Of a stretch of 6,899 nt of DNA, positions 5,466 through 6,899 are shown piece by piece. Numbering within the stretch: position 1 is the stretch's first letter; every line of letters starts with the position of its first letter. Origin of the DNA: an uncultured Propionibacteriaceae bacterium (GTDB taxonomy: Bacteria > Actinomycetota > Actinomycetes > Propionibacteriales > Propionibacteriaceae); NCBI GenBank assembly GCA_945875065.1, contig CAMCJC010000137.1, positions 1 through 6,899 on the forward strand. The letters run 5' to 3'. The position numbers and the translations under genes are program-made. The notes under the pieces are model-generated. The model was not told the origin of the DNA and did no database searches. It worked only from the letters and a program-made list of their open reading frames with translations.

Positions 5466-6888
5466 GGGACGACTTTGGGGCGGCCGGTTCGGCAACGGAC
5501 CAGCGGAGTGGATGTTTGAGCTGAGCCGTTCCACCCACTTCGACTGGCGTCTCGCCGGCCACGATATTGCCGGCTCTCGCGCCCACGCCAAGGCCCTCCG
5601 GGCCGCGGGGCTGCTGACCGACGAGGAGGCGAAGGCCATGGACGCCGGGCTCGCCGAGCTGCTGCGTCGCGTTGAGGCGGGCGAGTTCGTTCCAGCGCGG
5701 ACCGATGAAGACGTCCATGGTGCCCTTGAGCGTGGGCTGAAGGAGATCGTCGGCGCCGAACTCGGTGGACGGCTGCGCGCTGGCCGCTCGCGCAACGATC
5801 AGATCGCTACCTTGATTCGCGGCTACCTGCGCGACCAGAACCGCATCCTCGCCGCGGAGGTCGTGGGAGTGGTGCGGGCGCTGACCGCTCAGGCCAGTGA
5901 GTATCTCGGGGCGGTCATGCCGGGCCGCACTCACCTGCAAGGCGCGCAGCCGGTGCTGCTCAGCCACCACCTTCTCGCACATGCGTGGCCGCTACTTCGC
6001 GACATCCAACGCCTCCGCGACCTCGATGAGCGCCTCGCGGTCAGCCCCTACGGCTCGGCGGCCCTGGCCGGCACCTCGCTCGGCTTGGATCCGGAGCTGG
6101 TTGCGCGCGAGCTGGGGTTCGCGTCGTCGGTGCCGAACTCGATCGACGGCACGGCCGCCCGGGACCTCGTGGCCGAAGCGGCGTTCGTCTTGGCGCAGAT
6201 CGGCATCGACCTGTCTCGGCTCAGCGAAGACGTCATCATCTGGTGCACGGTCGAGTTTGGCTTCGCGAAATTGGCCGACGAATGGTCGACCGGATCATCG
6301 ATCATGCCGCAGAAGAAGAACCCGGATGTCGCGGAACTTTCCCGAGGAAAAGCAGGACGCTTGATCGGCAACCTCGCCGGGCTCCTCGCCACCTTGAAGG
6401 GTCTTCCGCTGGCCTACAACCGTGACCTCCAAGAGGACAAGGAGCCGATCTTCGACGGTCTCGACCAGCTCCACGTGCTCCTGCCAGCCGTCGCCGGCAT
6501 GGTTGGCACGCTCACCTTTGATCGCGACCGCATGGCGGCTCTCGCTCCTGCCGGGTTCTCGCTTGCCACGGACGTCGCCGATTACCTGGTGCGACGCAGG
6601 GTGCCGTTCGCCGTCGCCCATGAGATCGCGGGGGAGGCCGTCCGGTTCTGCGAGGAGCACGGCATCACGTTGCAGGAGCTCACGGCCGACCAGCTACCTG
6701 AGATTAGTGAGCACCTCGACGCCGGGGTGCTTGATGTCTTGACCGTCGCAGGCGCGGTCGCTTCCCGCGACGCCCGTGGCGGCACGGCCGAGGTGCGCGT
6801 CGTCGAGCAGTTGCGGGAGGTCGAGGCTGCGATCGCCGACGCTGAGGTTTGGGCGGCAGCTAAGAACGGCCGAGCGCCCCGCGGCTAG
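5458..6888 (+). CDS. argH: Argininosuccinate lyase
   Basis: ArgH (EC 4.3.2.1) splits argininosuccinate into arginine and fumarate, the final step, and acts as a tetramer of the fumarase/aspartase superfamily. The 476-residue product is full length. Conserved regions are LWGGRF (6-11), STHFDW (25-30), the first superfamily region LRAGRSRNDQ (106-115), the second MPGRTHLQGAQP (154-165, with catalytic His159), VSPYGSAALAGTSL (195-208), and the signature GSSIMPQKKNPD (279-290, with catalytic Ser281 on the mobile loop), followed by NRDLQEDKEP (321-330). It starts at TTG 5458, overlapping the argR stop by 8 bp, so its translation is probably coupled to argR. The stop is TAG 6886-6888; only 11 bp follow before the window ends, so no terminator can be judged. 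argG, whose product supplies its substrate, is not directly upstream as it is in many actinobacteria. Confidence 0.97.
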   Translation: MTEGRLWGGRFGNGPAEWMFELSRSTHFDWRLAGHDIAGSRAHAKALRAAGLLTDEEAKAMDAGLAELLRRVEAGEFVPARTDEDVHGALERGLKEIVGAELGGRLRAGRSRNDQIATLIRGYLRDQNRILAAEVVGVVRALTAQASEYLGAVMPGRTHLQGAQPVLLSHHLLAHAWPLLRDIQRLRDLDERLAVSPYGSAALAGTSLGLDPELVARELGFASSVPNSIDGTAARDLVAEAAFVLAQIGIDLSRLSEDVIIWCTVEFGFAKLADEWSTGSSIMPQKKNPDVAELSRGKAGRLIGNLAGLLATLKGLPLAYNRDLQEDKEPIFDGLDQLHVLLPAVAGMVGTLTFDRDRMAALAPAGFSLATDVADYLVRRRVPFAVAHEIAGEAVRFCEEHGITLQELTADQLPEISEHLDAGVLDVLTVAGAVASRDARGGTAEVRVVEQLREVEAAIADAEVWAAAKNGRAPRG

Positions 6889-6899
6889 CTGACCTGCGG

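Overview
The window looks like chromosomal DNA from a high-GC actinobacterium (Actinomycetota). The base composition is strongly GC-rich, start codons are often GTG or TTG, genes are joined by ATGA/GTGA-type overlaps, and the proteins read like actinobacterial Arg enzymes. I cannot name a genus.

Layout. Positions 1-545 (minus strand) hold the first 181 codons of leucyl-tRNA synthetase (leuS), which runs off the left edge. A 126-bp divergent intergenic region (546-671) follows. It carries a near-consensus ARG box (ArgR operator) at 635-652, overlapping a plausible argC promoter. The rest (672-6888, plus strand) is a tightly packed arginine cluster in the order argC-argJ-argB-argD-argR-argH, with neighbouring genes overlapping by 4 to 8 bp. 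Together they supply ArgC, ArgJ, ArgB and ArgD (the acetylated route from glutamate to ornithine), the arginine-sensing repressor ArgR, and ArgH (the last step, argininosuccinate to arginine). argF and argG, for the two steps between ornithine and argininosuccinate, are absent from the cluster and there is no gap that could hold them.

The main anomaly is in argJ. A 59-bp insertion lies twelve codons after the conserved Ala-Thr autocleavage site. It consists of an inverted copy of the local sequence, a C10 tract and a 15-bp direct duplication. It shifts the frame and ends the product at 2327-2329. Removing exactly 59 bp restores a normal 383-residue ArgJ; one extra C in the tract would instead give an in-frame 20-residue insertion. 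The insertion is either a template-switch mutation or a sequencing/assembly fold-back artefact, and sequence alone cannot decide.

I see no mobile element, CRISPR array, RNA gene or undescribed multi-gene system. Apart from the argJ lesion and a few regulatory details, this is a conventional biosynthetic operon.
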